Shown piece by piece: positions 25,356-34,875 of a stretch of 64,000 nucleotides of DNA. The number at the start of each line of letters is the position of its first letter. Positions within the stretch are counted from its first letter, which is position 1. Below the pieces are notes generated by a model. It did not search any database. It saw nothing but the letters and a program-made list of their open reading frames with translations, and was not told the origin of the DNA. The translations under genes and the position numbers were made by a program. Source of the stretch: DASSBQ01 sp040981125 (GTDB lineage Bacteria > Nitrospirota > Nitrospiria > Nitrospirales > Nitrospiraceae). The stretch spans positions 55,438-119,437 of the forward strand of contig JANRMQ010000012.1 in NCBI GenBank assembly GCA_040981125.1, in the 5' to 3' direction.

Positions 25356-26813
25356 TCAAGATTCAGCCGCTGTCGCCCGTTTCTTGAACCGGGAAGCAAT
25401 ACACTCGAATGCTCCGCTCTTCGGCGGATAAGGAAAGCGATACGCCACGGGTGTCGGCTGAGGCGGCAAGTGCTTGAGGTCGCGGTAGACATCGACCGGC
25501 AGCTCGTCCGTTGGGAGCCGGAACATGGAGCGATAGCCGAGCCCCGCGCCAAGCGTGTTGAGCAACTCACGGGGGCCGTTCTCTTTGGCCCGGCTCACCA
25601 TCCGTTGGCCGATGGCGCGATAGGAATAAAAATGTCCTTTCGCCCATTTTTGCCCCCAGTACAATTCCTCAACGGTCATCTTTGCCGGCCGATAGACCAC
25701 ATGTTCTCCGCTGTAAGAGGTCCAGTCCGTCGTCAACAGTCGGCCGGCCGCCTTGAGCTCTTCGAAGAGCCGCGTGCCCGGATAGGGAGTCATGATACGC
25801 CAGATGGCCCCGCATAAGCCCATCCGAGTCGCCCATTCGGCCGTCCGTTCGAAGTCATACACGTCTTCATAGTCCAAGCCGCAGATAAAGCCGGCATGAA
25901 TATCGATGCCATGGCCGTGAATGCGTCGGATCAATTCCTCATAGGTCTTCGCGTTGTTTTGCTTGTTCACGGATTTGAGCGAATCCTGGTTAATGGACTC
26001 GATGCCCATGAACATTGCCGAGCAGCCGCCGTCGGCAAGAGTCTTGAGCATCTCGGGATGATGCGCCACGTATGTCGCGCTCATCTGGCTCATCCACTTC
26101 TTCTTCAACGGCTTCAGCGCCAGGCAGAGCTCTTTGGTATAAGGCGGGTCCGAGAGAAGATCATCATCCCAGAACATGACCATCGGCCCGCTCATCTTTT
26201 CGACCAGCTTGACCACTTCGGCCGGGGATTTTCTGCGATAGCCATACTGGCCGCCTCCCAACGCCAAATGAATCGAGCAGAATGTGCAGCGATAGTTGCA
26301 GCCACGGGTGGCGGTCAAGGCTTCCCGGAACATGTAGCCCTTCGGCAAGAGATCCCAGCGGGGAGGCCGTTGATCCCAGTCGTGAACCATGTACGGCATG
26401 CGGTACAGGCGCTCCATCTTGCCTTGCTTATAGTCGTCGAGGAGCCGCGGCAGGGTCAATTCGCCTTCTCCGATGACGACGGCATCCGCGTGCTGTGCCG
26501 CTTCTTCCGGCAGCGTCGAGGGATGAATGCCGCCTAACACGACCTTTGCACCCCGTTCCCGGAACAGCCGCGCCACCTCGTAAGAGCGAATGGCCACGGA
26601 GGTCGTCACGGTGATAAGGGCGAGGTCGTAGTCTCGCGTGAAATCAATCGGCCCCACGAGTTCGTCTTGAATCTCGATGTCCCATTCTTCCTCGGGGATC
26701 AACGCCGCCAGCGTGGGAAGATTCAGGTTCGGAGTTCGAAACAGCTTCCACACGGTGTCCCACTTCTGCTCTTCAGGATGCGGAATGATGAGACCGATCT
26801 TGTGGCGTCCCAT
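25356..26813 (-). CDS. B12-binding-type radical SAM protein
   Basis: This 485-residue enzyme is the only intact gene I support on the minus strand. The first 150 residues are a cobalamin-binding-like Rossmann domain (DLALITVTTSVAIRSYEVAR, VVLGGIHPSTLPEEA, VVIGEGELTLPRLL). The radical SAM cluster motif is C172-NYR-C176-TF-C179, followed by FWDDDLLSDPPY and GIESINQDSLKSVNK. The family contains methyltransferases and ring-forming enzymes of the HpnP/BchE kind; the substrate cannot be read here. GGAGGAAACT precedes its ATG. No biosynthetic partner is adjacent. Confidence 0.9.
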   Translation of the reverse strand: MGRHKIGLIIPHPEEQKWDTVWKLFRTPNLNLPTLAALIPEEEWDIEIQDELVGPIDFTRDYDLALITVTTSVAIRSYEVARLFRERGAKVVLGGIHPSTLPEEAAQHADAVVIGEGELTLPRLLDDYKQGKMERLYRMPYMVHDWDQRPPRWDLLPKGYMFREALTATRGCNYRCTFCSIHLALGGGQYGYRRKSPAEVVKLVEKMSGPMVMFWDDDLLSDPPYTKELCLALKPLKKKWMSQMSATYVAHHPEMLKTLADGGCSAMFMGIESINQDSLKSVNKQNNAKTYEELIRRIHGHGIDIHAGFICGLDYEDVYDFERTAEWATRMGLCGAIWRIMTPYPGTRLFEELKAAGRLLTTDWTSYSGEHVVYRPAKMTVEELYWGQKWAKGHFYSYRAIGQRMVSRAKENGPRELLNTLGAGLGYRSMFRLPTDELPVDVYRDLKHLPPQPTPVAYRFPYPPKSGAFECIASRFKKRATAAES

Positions 26814-26877
26814 AGTTTCCTCCGCCCGACCTAGGTGGAAAAGATCATCGCTTACCGCCAGTGTACGAGTTCGTCAA

Positions 26878-26908
26878 GTCTTGCTCAATGATTCCGACGC
26901 GACTATTT
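26878..26908 (+). promoter_or_regulatory. Candidate sigma-70 promoter shared with 41771
   Basis: TTGCTC, 17 bases, then TATTTT form a plausible -35/-10 pair 94 bases before the DoxX start. The block GTCTTGCTCAATGAT plus CGCGACTAT is repeated at 41771-41801, 99 bases before the lactonase gene, where the -10 reads TATCTT. Conservation of both spacer and distance argues for function. Confidence 0.5.
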
Positions 26909-26971
26909 TTGGGATGGTGGGGTTCAGATGAGACAGGATTTCAGATGGAATGTCACAAGGAGGAAACCGAT

Positions 26972-27397
26972 ATGCCGACCTTCATGAAGCCATTCGAGCC
27001 GCAGGCGTACGCGCTGTTGCGAATTGTCGCCGGCCTGCTCTTCATCTGGCACGGCACGCAGAAGCTGCTCGGATTTCCTGGGACTCCACCGCCGGTTCCC
27101 GGCTTTATCGCCTTCATTGCCGGCCCCATCGAACTGTTCGGCGGCCTGCTCGTCATGATCGGGCTCTTTGCAGGATGGGCCGCGTTTCTCTGCAGCGGCC
27201 TGATGGCGGCGGGGTATTGGATGGCGCATGGCTTCAACGCCCTGTTGCCCATTGTCAATGGAGGAGAACTGGCCGCGCTCTACTGCTTCGTGTTCCTGTA
27301 TATTGCCGCGCGGGGCTCGGGAATCTGGAGCGTGGATGCGGCACGCGGCCGGACGGTCGCGTTTCCAGGACTTCCCTCAAGTCAACGAAGCGTGTGA
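26972..27397 (+). CDS. DoxX-family membrane protein
   Basis: This 141-residue protein has four membrane helices. The DoxX opening ALLRIVAGLLFIWHGTQKLLG is followed by AGPIELFGGLLVMIGLFAGW and LAALYCFVFLYIAARGSG. DoxX proteins are linked to thiosulfate:quinone oxidoreductase or to redox-stress complexes, but many are orphans like this one. AAGGAGGAAA fixes the start at 26972. It leads a group followed by GlcG-like, formaldehyde-dehydrogenase-like and PoxB-like genes. Confidence 0.9.
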   Translation: MPTFMKPFEPQAYALLRIVAGLLFIWHGTQKLLGFPGTPPPVPGFIAFIAGPIELFGGLLVMIGLFAGWAAFLCSGLMAAGYWMAHGFNALLPIVNGGELAALYCFVFLYIAARGSGIWSVDAARGRTVAFPGLPSSQRSV

Positions 27398-27554
27398 GCG
27401 TTACCAAGAGGGCACAAACCTTCCCACCTGCATCGAGCACCCTAACCGTGCGGGGATAACGCTCGGGCGACGGCGCCGCGAGGGGGAACATGACTACCAA
27501 GGGCCGGCGCGGTGTCGGCGGCCCCATGGTGACATGAGTAAACATTGGAGGTTG

Positions 27555-27953
27555 ATGATGACGCTGAACGATGCAAGAAGCATTATCGCCGCTGCCGAAA
27601 AGAAGGCGACGGAACTTGGCCAACCCATGAACATCGCGGTCGCGGACGCGGGCGGGAACCTGGTCGCGCACGTGCGAATGGATGGGGCCTGGATCGGCAG
27701 TATTGATATTTCCATCAAGAAGGCCTTTACCTCGCGCGCGTTCGACATTACCACGAAAGACTTGGCGACACAGTCTCAGTCGGGCGGTCAGTTCTTCGGG
27801 ATTCATGCGTCCAACGACGGCCGCATCATGATTTTTGCGGGCGGTGTCCCGCTCAAACGAGGCGGGAAGGTCGTCGGCGCCATCGGCGTCAGCGGCGGAT
27901 CGGGCGAGCAGGATCATGCCGTGGCAGAAGCCGGCGCTGCGGCATGGAAATGA
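27555..27953 (+). CDS. GlcG/HbpS-family protein
   Basis: This 132-residue protein matches the GlcG/HbpS (haem-binding) family: LNDARSIIAAAEKKATELG, then MNIAVADAGGNLVAHVRMDGA, and the end KVVGAIGVSGGSGEQDHAVA. Members bind haem or accompany glycolate and alcohol oxidation. TTGGAGG lies upstream of two neighbouring ATGs at 27555 and 27558. It starts 158 bases after DoxX and ends 25 bases before the dehydrogenase gene, so the latter pair is probably one transcript. Confidence 0.88.
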   Translation: MMTLNDARSIIAAAEKKATELGQPMNIAVADAGGNLVAHVRMDGAWIGSIDISIKKAFTSRAFDITTKDLATQSQSGGQFFGIHASNDGRIMIFAGGVPLKRGGKVVGAIGVSGGSGEQDHAVAEAGAAAWK

Positions 27954-27978
27954 ACGCGTGAAGAAGGAGGACTACACC

Positions 27979-29169
27979 ATGGCCAACAATCGTGGCGTTG
28001 CCTACATGGGACCCGGACAGGTCGAAGTCAAAACCATCGATTTCCCAAAATTGATCGGGCCCGGCGGGAGAAAATGCGAACACGGCGTCATTCTCAAAAT
28101 CGTCTCCACCAACATATGCGGAAGTGACCAGCACATGGTGAGAGGCCGGACCACAGCGCCCATCGGACTTATTTTGGGTCATGAGATTACGGGTGAGGTG
28201 ATCGAAGCCGGACGCGATGTGGAGTTCATCAAAGTCGGAGATCTCGTGTCGGTTCCGTTCAACATCGCCTGCGGTCGTTGTCGGCTTTGTAAAGAACGCT
28301 ACACAGGCGTGTGTCTGAATGTAAATCCGTCGCGGCCCGGAGGCGCGTATGGGTACGTGGATATGGGCGGATGGATCGGCGGGCAAGCCGATTACGTCAT
28401 GGTGCCCTATGCCGATTTCAATCTCCTCAAATTCCCGGATAAGGCTCAAGCGATGGCCAAGATCCGTGATCTGACCTGCTTGAGCGACATCCTGCCGACC
28501 GGATATCACGGGTGTATCACGGCCGGTGTGACGACCGGCTCCACAGTGCTGATTTCCGGCGCCGGGCCGGTGGGACTTGCCGCGGCAGCCGCCGCCTTCC
28601 TTCTGGGCGCCGCAGTGGTCATCGTCACCGACTTCAACAAGGAGCGTCTTGCACAGGCGCGTTCGTTCGGATGCGAAACGATCGATCTGTCGGACGGCGG
28701 GACGATCACGGAGCGTATCGAGCAGATCCTCGGAGTGCCTGAAGTGGATTGCGCTGTCGATTGCGTGGGGTTTGAAGCGAAGGGACACGGCGGGGCGGAT
28801 CAACCCGCCGTTGTGCTGAACCAGTTGATGGATGTCACGCGTGCGGCAGGCTCGATCGGGATTCCAGGGCTGTATGTCACTGAGGACCCGGGAGCCGCAG
28901 ACAGCGACGCGCAAACCGGGAATCTCATCCTTCGTTTCGGCCTCGGATGGGCTAAATCGCATGCGTTTTTCACCGGCCAGGCACCGGTCATGAAGTACAA
29001 TCGCGGATTGATGATGGCCATCCTCCACGACCGGATCCAGATTGCGAAAGCCGTCAACGTGCAGGTCATTACGCTGGACGAGGCTGCCCGAGCCTACAAA
29101 GATTTCGACCAAGGCGCCGCCAAGAAGTTTGTCATTGATCCCCACGGCAGCCTGAAGAAGGCCGCATAG
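27979..29169 (+). CDS. Glutathione-independent formaldehyde dehydrogenase-like zinc enzyme
   Basis: This 396-residue zinc dehydrogenase matches Pseudomonas-type formaldehyde dehydrogenase (formaldehyde dismutase). Evidence is STNICGSDQHMVRGRTTAP with catalytic Cys, GHEITGEV with catalytic His, the structural cysteines in CGRCRLCKERYTGVC, and LSDILPTGYHG. The long insert VDCVGFEAKGHG is typical of that group. It would oxidise aldehydes such as formaldehyde with bound NAD. AAGGAGG precedes the ATG. The PoxB-like gene follows after 12 bases. Confidence 0.92.
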   Translation: MANNRGVAYMGPGQVEVKTIDFPKLIGPGGRKCEHGVILKIVSTNICGSDQHMVRGRTTAPIGLILGHEITGEVIEAGRDVEFIKVGDLVSVPFNIACGRCRLCKERYTGVCLNVNPSRPGGAYGYVDMGGWIGGQADYVMVPYADFNLLKFPDKAQAMAKIRDLTCLSDILPTGYHGCITAGVTTGSTVLISGAGPVGLAAAAAAFLLGAAVVIVTDFNKERLAQARSFGCETIDLSDGGTITERIEQILGVPEVDCAVDCVGFEAKGHGGADQPAVVLNQLMDVTRAAGSIGIPGLYVTEDPGAADSDAQTGNLILRFGLGWAKSHAFFTGQAPVMKYNRGLMMAILHDRIQIAKAVNVQVITLDEAARAYKDFDQGAAKKFVIDPHGSLKKAA

Positions 29170-29181
29170 GAGGAGATTCCC

Positions 29182-30903
29182 ATGGGCACAGTCGCAGAAC
29201 TCTTGGTTTCCACGTTGGCGCTTGCCGGAGTGCGGAGAATGTACGGCGTGGCCGGCGATTCTCTCAACGGCATCACGGACGCCATCCGCAAAAGCGGCGA
29301 GATGCGATGGATTCCCGTGCGGCACGAAGAGACAGCGGCGTTTGCGGCCGGGGCCGAGGCGCATGTGACGGGACGCTTGGCCGTGTGCGCCGGAAGCTGC
29401 GGGCCGGGCAATCTCCATCTGATCAATGGACTCTACGATGCACACCGCAGCCGTGTCCCGGTGCTGGCGATCGCGGCGCACATTCCCAGCCGGGAGATCG
29501 GCAGCGGCTATTTCCAGGAAACGCATCCGGAGCATCTGTTCCGTGAATGCAGCCACTATTGCGAGCTGGTGTCGAACATGGAGCAGATGCCGCGCATCCT
29601 CGAGATCGCGGTGCAAACGGCGGTGTCCCGCCGCGGTGTCGCCGTGGTGGTCCTGCCGGGCGACATCGCGTTACAACCCGCGGCTGTGAACGAACCTCGT
29701 GTAACCTGTCTGGCCGCCACGCCCTCTGTTCGCCCGTCCGATGGCGACCTTGATCGATTGGCGGAGGCGTTGAACGGTGCGCGCAAGGTCACGATTCTCG
29801 GCGGGGCGGGCTGCGCCGGCGCGCACGATGCATTGATGGCAGTGGCGGGCAAGCTCCAGGCGCCGATCGTGCATGCCATGCGCGGCAAGGAGTTCATCGA
29901 ATACGACAATCCGTTCGATGTCGGCATGACGGGATTGCTCGGCTTCGCCTCCGGCTACTATGCCATGATGGAATGCGAGACGCTGCTGATGCTGGGGACC
30001 GATTTTCCGTATCAGCAGTTCTATCCGGAGAAGGCGACCATCATCCAGATTGATGTTCGCGGTGAACAGATCGGGCGGCGAACCAGGGTGGATCTCGGCC
30101 TGGTCGGGGATGTGAAGACCACGCTCCTGGCCCTGTTGCCTCGGTTGAATCAGAAAAAGGACGACAAGCACTTGCGCGACTCGCTTCGTCATTATCAGGG
30201 GGCGCGCCAAGGGCTTGATGACCTGGCGTCGGGAGAACCGGGGCGAACGCCGATCCATCCGCAATATGTCGCCAGGATGCTCGATGAGGTGGCGTCGGAC
30301 GATGCCATTTTCTCTTGCGACGTCGGCACGCCCACGGTTTGGGCGGCGCGATACCTCAGAATGAACGGCAAGCGGCGACTTCTTGGGTCGTTCGCACATG
30401 GCTCGATGGCCAATGCGCTGCCGCAAGCCATCGGAGCGCAGCTGAGCTATCCGAGCCGCCAGGTGATCACGTTGTCGGGAGATGGTGGTCTCGCCATGCT
30501 CCTCGGGGACCTGCTGTCTCTCCGGCAATTGGAATTGCCCGTCAAGCTGGTGGTCTTCAAGAACGACTCGCTCGGCTTCGTGGAGCTTGAAATGAAAGCG
30601 GCGGGGTTTCTGGATTTCGCCACGGACCTTCACAATCCCGATTTCGCGAAAATAGCCGAGGCGGCCGGGCTGCTGGGCCTGACGGCCGAGACGCCGGAGC
30701 AGGTGCGTCCCATGCTGGTCGAGGCCCTCGAGCACGACGGCCCGGCGCTGGTCGAAGTGCTCGTGAACCGCCAGGAGCTGGCCCTGCCGCCGTCCATAGA
30801 GTTGGGCCAGATGATCGGCTTCAGTCTCTACATGATCAAGGCGGTGCTCAACGGGCGGGGCGACGAAATTATCGACCTCGCGAAAAGTAACTTGTTCCGA
30901 TGA
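29182..30903 (+). CDS. PoxB-like thiamine-diphosphate enzyme (pyruvate:quinone oxidoreductase type)
   Basis: This 573-residue ThDP enzyme has the three-domain order of PoxB and acetolactate synthase. The N-terminal PYR domain has the activator glutamate in PVRHEETAAFAAGAEA and the GPGNLHLINGLYDAH loop. A central FAD-binding-like domain follows, then the PP domain with the ThDP motif GDGGLAMLLGDLLSLRQLELP, closed by KNDSLGF. The motif GSFAHGSMANALPQAIGAQ supports the pyruvate oxidase branch. It would decarboxylate pyruvate to acetate and feed the quinone pool from the membrane face. It is co-transcribed with the dehydrogenase upstream. Confidence 0.88.
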   Translation: MGTVAELLVSTLALAGVRRMYGVAGDSLNGITDAIRKSGEMRWIPVRHEETAAFAAGAEAHVTGRLAVCAGSCGPGNLHLINGLYDAHRSRVPVLAIAAHIPSREIGSGYFQETHPEHLFRECSHYCELVSNMEQMPRILEIAVQTAVSRRGVAVVVLPGDIALQPAAVNEPRVTCLAATPSVRPSDGDLDRLAEALNGARKVTILGGAGCAGAHDALMAVAGKLQAPIVHAMRGKEFIEYDNPFDVGMTGLLGFASGYYAMMECETLLMLGTDFPYQQFYPEKATIIQIDVRGEQIGRRTRVDLGLVGDVKTTLLALLPRLNQKKDDKHLRDSLRHYQGARQGLDDLASGEPGRTPIHPQYVARMLDEVASDDAIFSCDVGTPTVWAARYLRMNGKRRLLGSFAHGSMANALPQAIGAQLSYPSRQVITLSGDGGLAMLLGDLLSLRQLELPVKLVVFKNDSLGFVELEMKAAGFLDFATDLHNPDFAKIAEAAGLLGLTAETPEQVRPMLVEALEHDGPALVEVLVNRQELALPPSIELGQMIGFSLYMIKAVLNGRGDEIIDLAKSNLFR

Positions 30904-31037
30904 GTAGCGGCGGATTGGCGGTTGCAGTAGAAGCGTTCATGAATAAGTGGGCTGAAGGAGAGGGGTATCATTCGCGCGCTTGACGCCGGGAAGGACAGAG
31001 AGATGTGAAAGAAACTGCGAGAGAAAGGAGATCAATC

Positions 31038-31110
31038 ATGAAGATCGCATTGATTGGAGCCCACCGGCTTTGTCGGATCGGCCATATTGAAAGAAGCATT
31101 GGATATTAGC
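31038..31110 (+). pseudogene. 5' remnant of a YwnB-like NAD(P)-binding gene
   Basis: An AAAGGAGA ribosome site precedes ATGAAGATCGCATTGATTGG. With one extra C ignored, the frame reads MKIALIGATGFVGSAILKEA, nearly identical to the intact gene at 21596. It stops within about 70 bases and nothing of the rest remains. Confidence 0.8.
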
Positions 31111-31184
31111 TGGAAAGACGGCAGGCTTCTCTGCGGCGCCTCGCCAAAATAATGGCGACCACCACGAAAAGAAGGAGATCAACC

Positions 31185-31278
31185 ATGTTAGGAGCTATGC
31201 TCTACGGTCCTCTGCGACATTCGCTATGTCGGGCGGGAAGAGACGCCTGGTGCAAGCATATCCAAGGAGGACAAGACC
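31185..31278 (+). pseudogene. 5' remnant of a zinc alcohol dehydrogenase
   Basis: The frame from ATG 31185 reads MLGAMLYGP. After a one-base shift it continues CDIRYVGREETPGA, parallel to MWGTMLYGPRDVRFEE of the intact dehydrogenase at 37071. Its own GAAGGAGA ribosome site remains. The remnant runs directly into the aldo/keto reductase gene. Confidence 0.75.
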
Positions 31279-32220
31279 ATGCGTAAACGCCAACTGGGCC
31301 GCTCCAGCCTCGAGATCGCGCCGCTCGTCTTCGGCGGCAACGTCTTCGGCTGGACCGTCGACGAGGCGCGCTCGTTCGAGCTGCTCGACCACTTCGTCGA
31401 GCACGGCTTCAACGCCATCGACTCTGCAGACGTCTATTCCGCCTGGGGCCCGGGCCTGTCCGGCGGCGAATCGGAAACCGTGATCGGCAAATGGCTGGCC
31501 CGCCGCGGCCGCCGCGACGACATCGTGCTGATGACCAAGGTCGGCATGTGGGAGCCACGCAAGGGGTTGTCGGCGGCCAACATCGCCGCGGCGGTGGACG
31601 ATTCGCTCAAGCGCCTGGGCACCGACTACCTCGACGTCTATTTCGCTCACCTTGATGACGAGGGCGTGCCACTGGCCGAAACGTTGGGCGCGTTCGCACG
31701 GCTGGTAGAGGCTGGCAAGGTGCGCGCCATCGGCGCCTCGAACTACTCGGCCGGGCGCCTACGCGAGGCGCTGGCGATCTCGAAGGCGCAGGGCCTGCCG
31801 CGCTACGAGGTGATGCAGCCGCGCTACAACCTCTACGACCGCGCCGACTTCGAGGCCGAACTGGCTACGGTGGCCGCAGAGCACGGGCTCGGTGTGGTGA
31901 GCTACTTCTCGCTGGCCAGCGGCTTCCTGACGGGCAAGTATGACAGCGTCGATGACCTGCAGGGCACGGCGCGTGCCGGGTTCCTCGAGGGCTACTTCGA
32001 CGCGCGCGGCCGCGCGCTCCTGGGTGAGCTGCGCGAGGTCGCCGGCGATCTTTCGGCCACGCCCGCACAGGTCGCGCTGGCCTGGCTGATAGGCCGCCCG
32101 GACCTCACCGCGCCCATCGCCAGCGCCACCAGCATCGCCCAGCTCGACGAACTGATGGGTGCGGCGGAGCTGCCGCTTCCCGAGAGCGCGGTCCGGACGC
32201 TGGCGACGTTGGGCCGGTAG
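31279..32220 (+). CDS. Aldo/keto reductase
   Basis: This 313-residue NADPH-dependent reductase has the AKR barrel and its tetrad: D in NAIDSADVYSAWGPG, the following Y, K in VLMTKVGM, and H in DVYFAHLDDEG. The end LIGRPDLTAPIASATSIAQL binds the cofactor phosphate. The substrate is not predictable; close relatives reduce small aldehydes or sugar-like ketones. The wording is even richer in G+C than its neighbours and the gene is flanked by gene fragments on both sides, which suggests a separate origin. AAGGAGG sets the start. Confidence 0.92.
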   Translation: MRKRQLGRSSLEIAPLVFGGNVFGWTVDEARSFELLDHFVEHGFNAIDSADVYSAWGPGLSGGESETVIGKWLARRGRRDDIVLMTKVGMWEPRKGLSAANIAAAVDDSLKRLGTDYLDVYFAHLDDEGVPLAETLGAFARLVEAGKVRAIGASNYSAGRLREALAISKAQGLPRYEVMQPRYNLYDRADFEAELATVAAEHGLGVVSYFSLASGFLTGKYDSVDDLQGTARAGFLEGYFDARGRALLGELREVAGDLSATPAQVALAWLIGRPDLTAPIASATSIAQLDELMGAAELPLPESAVRTLATLGR

Positions 32221-32278
32221 CAGGCAACCATTCGCCGCTCGGCCCATCGCAGGCCCGCGCCGCGGCCGGCGGTGCTTG

Positions 32279-32383
32279 GATGCGGTGTCGTACGTGACCG
32301 GCCAAACCTATCTCGTCGACGGCGGGCAAACGGTTCGCGGGTTATTGCCGATCGAGAACACGGTCAATCCGGGAAAGGCGTGA
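32279..32383 (+). pseudogene. 3' tail of a short-chain dehydrogenase
   Basis: The last 34 codons read DAVSYVTGQTYLVDGGQTVR and end NTVNPGKA before a stop. This is the standard C-terminal end of an SDR oxidoreductase (YVTGQ...VDGG). No catalytic or cofactor part lies upstream, where the intact aldo/keto reductase ends only 58 bases before. Confidence 0.8.
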
Positions 32384-32515
32384 AGCAGCGGGCAGCCACT
32401 ATGATCCGGGAGGAAGCAAACGCCATGGACGTTTCGCAAACGGGCTTTACCCGCTTGCTCGCTCCCTGAGTGTTTTGTTCATTAGGGGTAGACCTTGTTG
32501 ACGAAGGACCGAGGA

Positions 32516-33205
32516 ATGAGCCTGGATAAATCTATTGCACTGTTCGGCGCGACCGGTCTTGTCGGGAGCGAATGCCTGCGCCTGCTGCAGAACGATGGGG
32601 GCTTTTCTCGCGTCGTGATTTTCACGCGCCGGCCGATCTCCGTCAAACCGAACGACGCAGCCGATCACCCCGCGATCGAGACCCACGTCCTGGATTTCGA
32701 GCAGATCGAGCGCCAAGGAATGATGCTCGCGGTCGATCAGATCGTCTGCGCGCTCGGCACAACCATTCACAAGGCAGGCTCCCGGCAGGAATTCAGGAAG
32801 GTCGACTTCGACTACCCTCTCGCGATCGCCCGCACCGCTCTGGCGCAGGGCGCGCGCCACTTCCTGTTGGTGAGCGCGTTGGGCGCGAACGCCGGCTCGC
32901 GATTGTTCTACAACCGTGTGAAGGGAGAGCTGGAAGCAGCGATCCTCGCTCTTCCATTCAGAAGCCATACGATTGTTCGGCCATCGCTGCTTCTCGGCAA
33001 ACGCGCGGAGTTCCGCCTTGGCGAGAAGATCGCAGAATGGCTCGCGTTCCTGATGCCGAAGAAGTACAAGCCGGTGTCGGCAGCGGCGGTCGCGGAAGCG
33101 CTGGTGGCTTCAGCGAGAGAAGATCGACCCGGGAAGCGGATCATCGAGTCGGCTGAAATCCGAGCATCCGCCGGACGGCGCAGTGATCCTGGCCCGGTCC
33201 AATAA
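32516..33205 (+). CDS. NAD(P)-binding protein of the atypical SDR (HTATIP2-like) type
   Basis: This 229-residue protein has a Rossmann start (SIALFGATGLVGSECLRLL). Segments typical of the YbjT/HTATIP2-like branch follow: DQIVCALGTTIHKAGSRQEF, DFDYPLAIARTALAQGARHF, and YNRVKGELE with the YxxxK pair, then TIVRPSLLLGKR. The usual member is about 215 residues, so this length is normal. ATG 32516 with CCGAGGA is preferred over the TTG at 32495. Its substrate is unknown. Confidence 0.88.
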   Translation: MSLDKSIALFGATGLVGSECLRLLQNDGGFSRVVIFTRRPISVKPNDAADHPAIETHVLDFEQIERQGMMLAVDQIVCALGTTIHKAGSRQEFRKVDFDYPLAIARTALAQGARHFLLVSALGANAGSRLFYNRVKGELEAAILALPFRSHTIVRPSLLLGKRAEFRLGEKIAEWLAFLMPKKYKPVSAAAVAEALVASAREDRPGKRIIESAEIRASAGRRSDPGPVQ

Positions 33206-33336
33206 GTGTGAACATGGGGCGAGTTGAAGTGGGCACGATGTCGATGTGCCGACAGTACGGGGTAACCAACCGGCGATCTACGTGCAGATAAGCGAATACT
33301 CGGCAGCATTCAATGAACTGAAGAAAAGGAGGATTC

Positions 33337-34836
33337 ATGGCGAGGTCAGACAAGGAGAAAGACACTGGTTCTACAATGGGCAGCGGCTCCCCGGCGCCGA
33401 GCGACCGGAACGCGCTGACAATCGGTCCCGATGGCCCGATCCTGCTTCACGACGTCCATTTTCTGGAACAGATGGCCCACTTCAACCGTGAGAAGGTTCC
33501 GGAGCGGCAACCCCACGCGAAGGGCGCCGGCGCCTTCGGTGTCTTCAAGACGACTGAGGACGTTTCCGCGTACACGAAAGCCGCCTTGTTCCGGAAGAAC
33601 GCGGCGACCGAGATGCTCGCGCGCTTCTCCACCGTGGCCGGCGAGTCCGGCAGCCCCGACACCTGGCGCGACGTGCGCGGCTTCTCGCTCAAATTCTACA
33701 CGGACGAAGGCAATTACGACCTAGTCGGCAACAACACGCCGGTCTTCTTCGTGCGCGATCCGATGAAGTTTCCACACTTTATCCGCAGCCAGAAGCGGCT
33801 CCCCGACTCCGGCCTGCGCGACAATCACATGCAGTGGGATTTCTGGACCAACAACCCCGAAACCGCGCATCAGGTGACCTATCTGATGGGAGAGCGCGGG
33901 CTGCCGCGCACGTGGCGGCACATGAACGGCTATGGTTCGCACACCTACATGTGGATCAATGCCGCCGGCGACAAATTCTGGGTAAAGTATCATTTCCACA
34001 CTCAGCAAGGCATGGCGTTCTTCAGCAATCAAGAGGCAGCCGCCATGGCGGGTGCTGATGCCGACTTCCATCGCCGCGATCTGTTCGAGGCCATCGCGCG
34101 CGGCGAGCATCCACGTTGGGTCCTTTCGGTCCAGATCATGCCCTATGCGGCCGCCAAGAGCTATCGCATCAACCCGTTCGACCTGACCAAGACGTGGCCG
34201 CACGCCGATTATCCGCTGATCAAGGTCGGCACGATGACGCTGAACCGCAACCCCGAGAATTTCTTCGCCCAGATCGAGCAAGCCGCCTTCTCGCCGGGGA
34301 ACACGGTGCCGGGCATTGGTCTCTCGCCCGACAAGATGCTGCTCGGCCGGGCCTTCGCCTACGCTGATGCGCAGCGCAACCGCATCGGCGCCAACTTCCA
34401 CCAGTTGCCGGTCAACCAGCCGAAGGTGCCCGTGAACACCTATATGTTCGACGGCCAGATGACCTACCACCACAGCGGCAACGCGCCGGTCTATGCCGCC
34501 AACAGCGGCGGGCGGACCTGGGCTGACGAGACCGGTCCGGTCGCCGATGGATGGGAATCGGACGGCGAGATGGTCCGCAGCGCCTACACGCTCCGTGCCG
34601 AGGATGATGACTTCACTCAGCCTGGTATCCTGGTGCGCGACGTGTTCAATGACGAGCAACGGGCGAAGCTGGTCGATCAAGTCTCGGGCAGCCTCCTCGG
34701 CGGCGTGCGCGGCGAGGTGCTCAAACGGGCCTTCCAATACTGGAAAAATATCGACGCCGACATCGGCCGGCGGATCGAGGCGAAGGTGCATGCGGGTAGC
34801 GCGTCGAAGCCCGCCGAAGGCATGGGCGAGGGCTGA
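33337..34836 (+). CDS. Monofunctional haem catalase
   Basis: This 499-residue clade-3-sized catalase breaks down hydrogen peroxide. The catalytic histidine is H60 in RQPHAKGAGAFG (the family more often has RVVHAKG), the partner Asn is in LVGNNTPVFF (132-133), and the haem-ligating tyrosine is Y342 in RAFAYADAQRNRIG. The RQPH variant is worth noting but the active residues are intact. AAAAGGAGG precedes the ATG. It sits in the oxidoreductase cluster beside gene remnants, which suggests import with that cluster. I do not assign a specific kat symbol. Confidence 0.95.
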   Translation: MARSDKEKDTGSTMGSGSPAPSDRNALTIGPDGPILLHDVHFLEQMAHFNREKVPERQPHAKGAGAFGVFKTTEDVSAYTKAALFRKNAATEMLARFSTVAGESGSPDTWRDVRGFSLKFYTDEGNYDLVGNNTPVFFVRDPMKFPHFIRSQKRLPDSGLRDNHMQWDFWTNNPETAHQVTYLMGERGLPRTWRHMNGYGSHTYMWINAAGDKFWVKYHFHTQQGMAFFSNQEAAAMAGADADFHRRDLFEAIARGEHPRWVLSVQIMPYAAAKSYRINPFDLTKTWPHADYPLIKVGTMTLNRNPENFFAQIEQAAFSPGNTVPGIGLSPDKMLLGRAFAYADAQRNRIGANFHQLPVNQPKVPVNTYMFDGQMTYHHSGNAPVYAANSGGRTWADETGPVADGWESDGEMVRSAYTLRAEDDDFTQPGILVRDVFNDEQRAKLVDQVSGSLLGGVRGEVLKRAFQYWKNIDADIGRRIEAKVHAGSASKPAEGMGEG

Positions 34837-34875
34837 GGCGATCTGTAGCGCGGCGCCGCTCGCGAGGGCGCCGTG

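Noticed and set aside
27889..29616. Long open frame on the minus strand (about 575 codons)
   Set aside because: It lies opposite two well-supported dehydrogenase genes with full motifs and is the expected by-product of GC-rich codon use. Its translation shows no domain.
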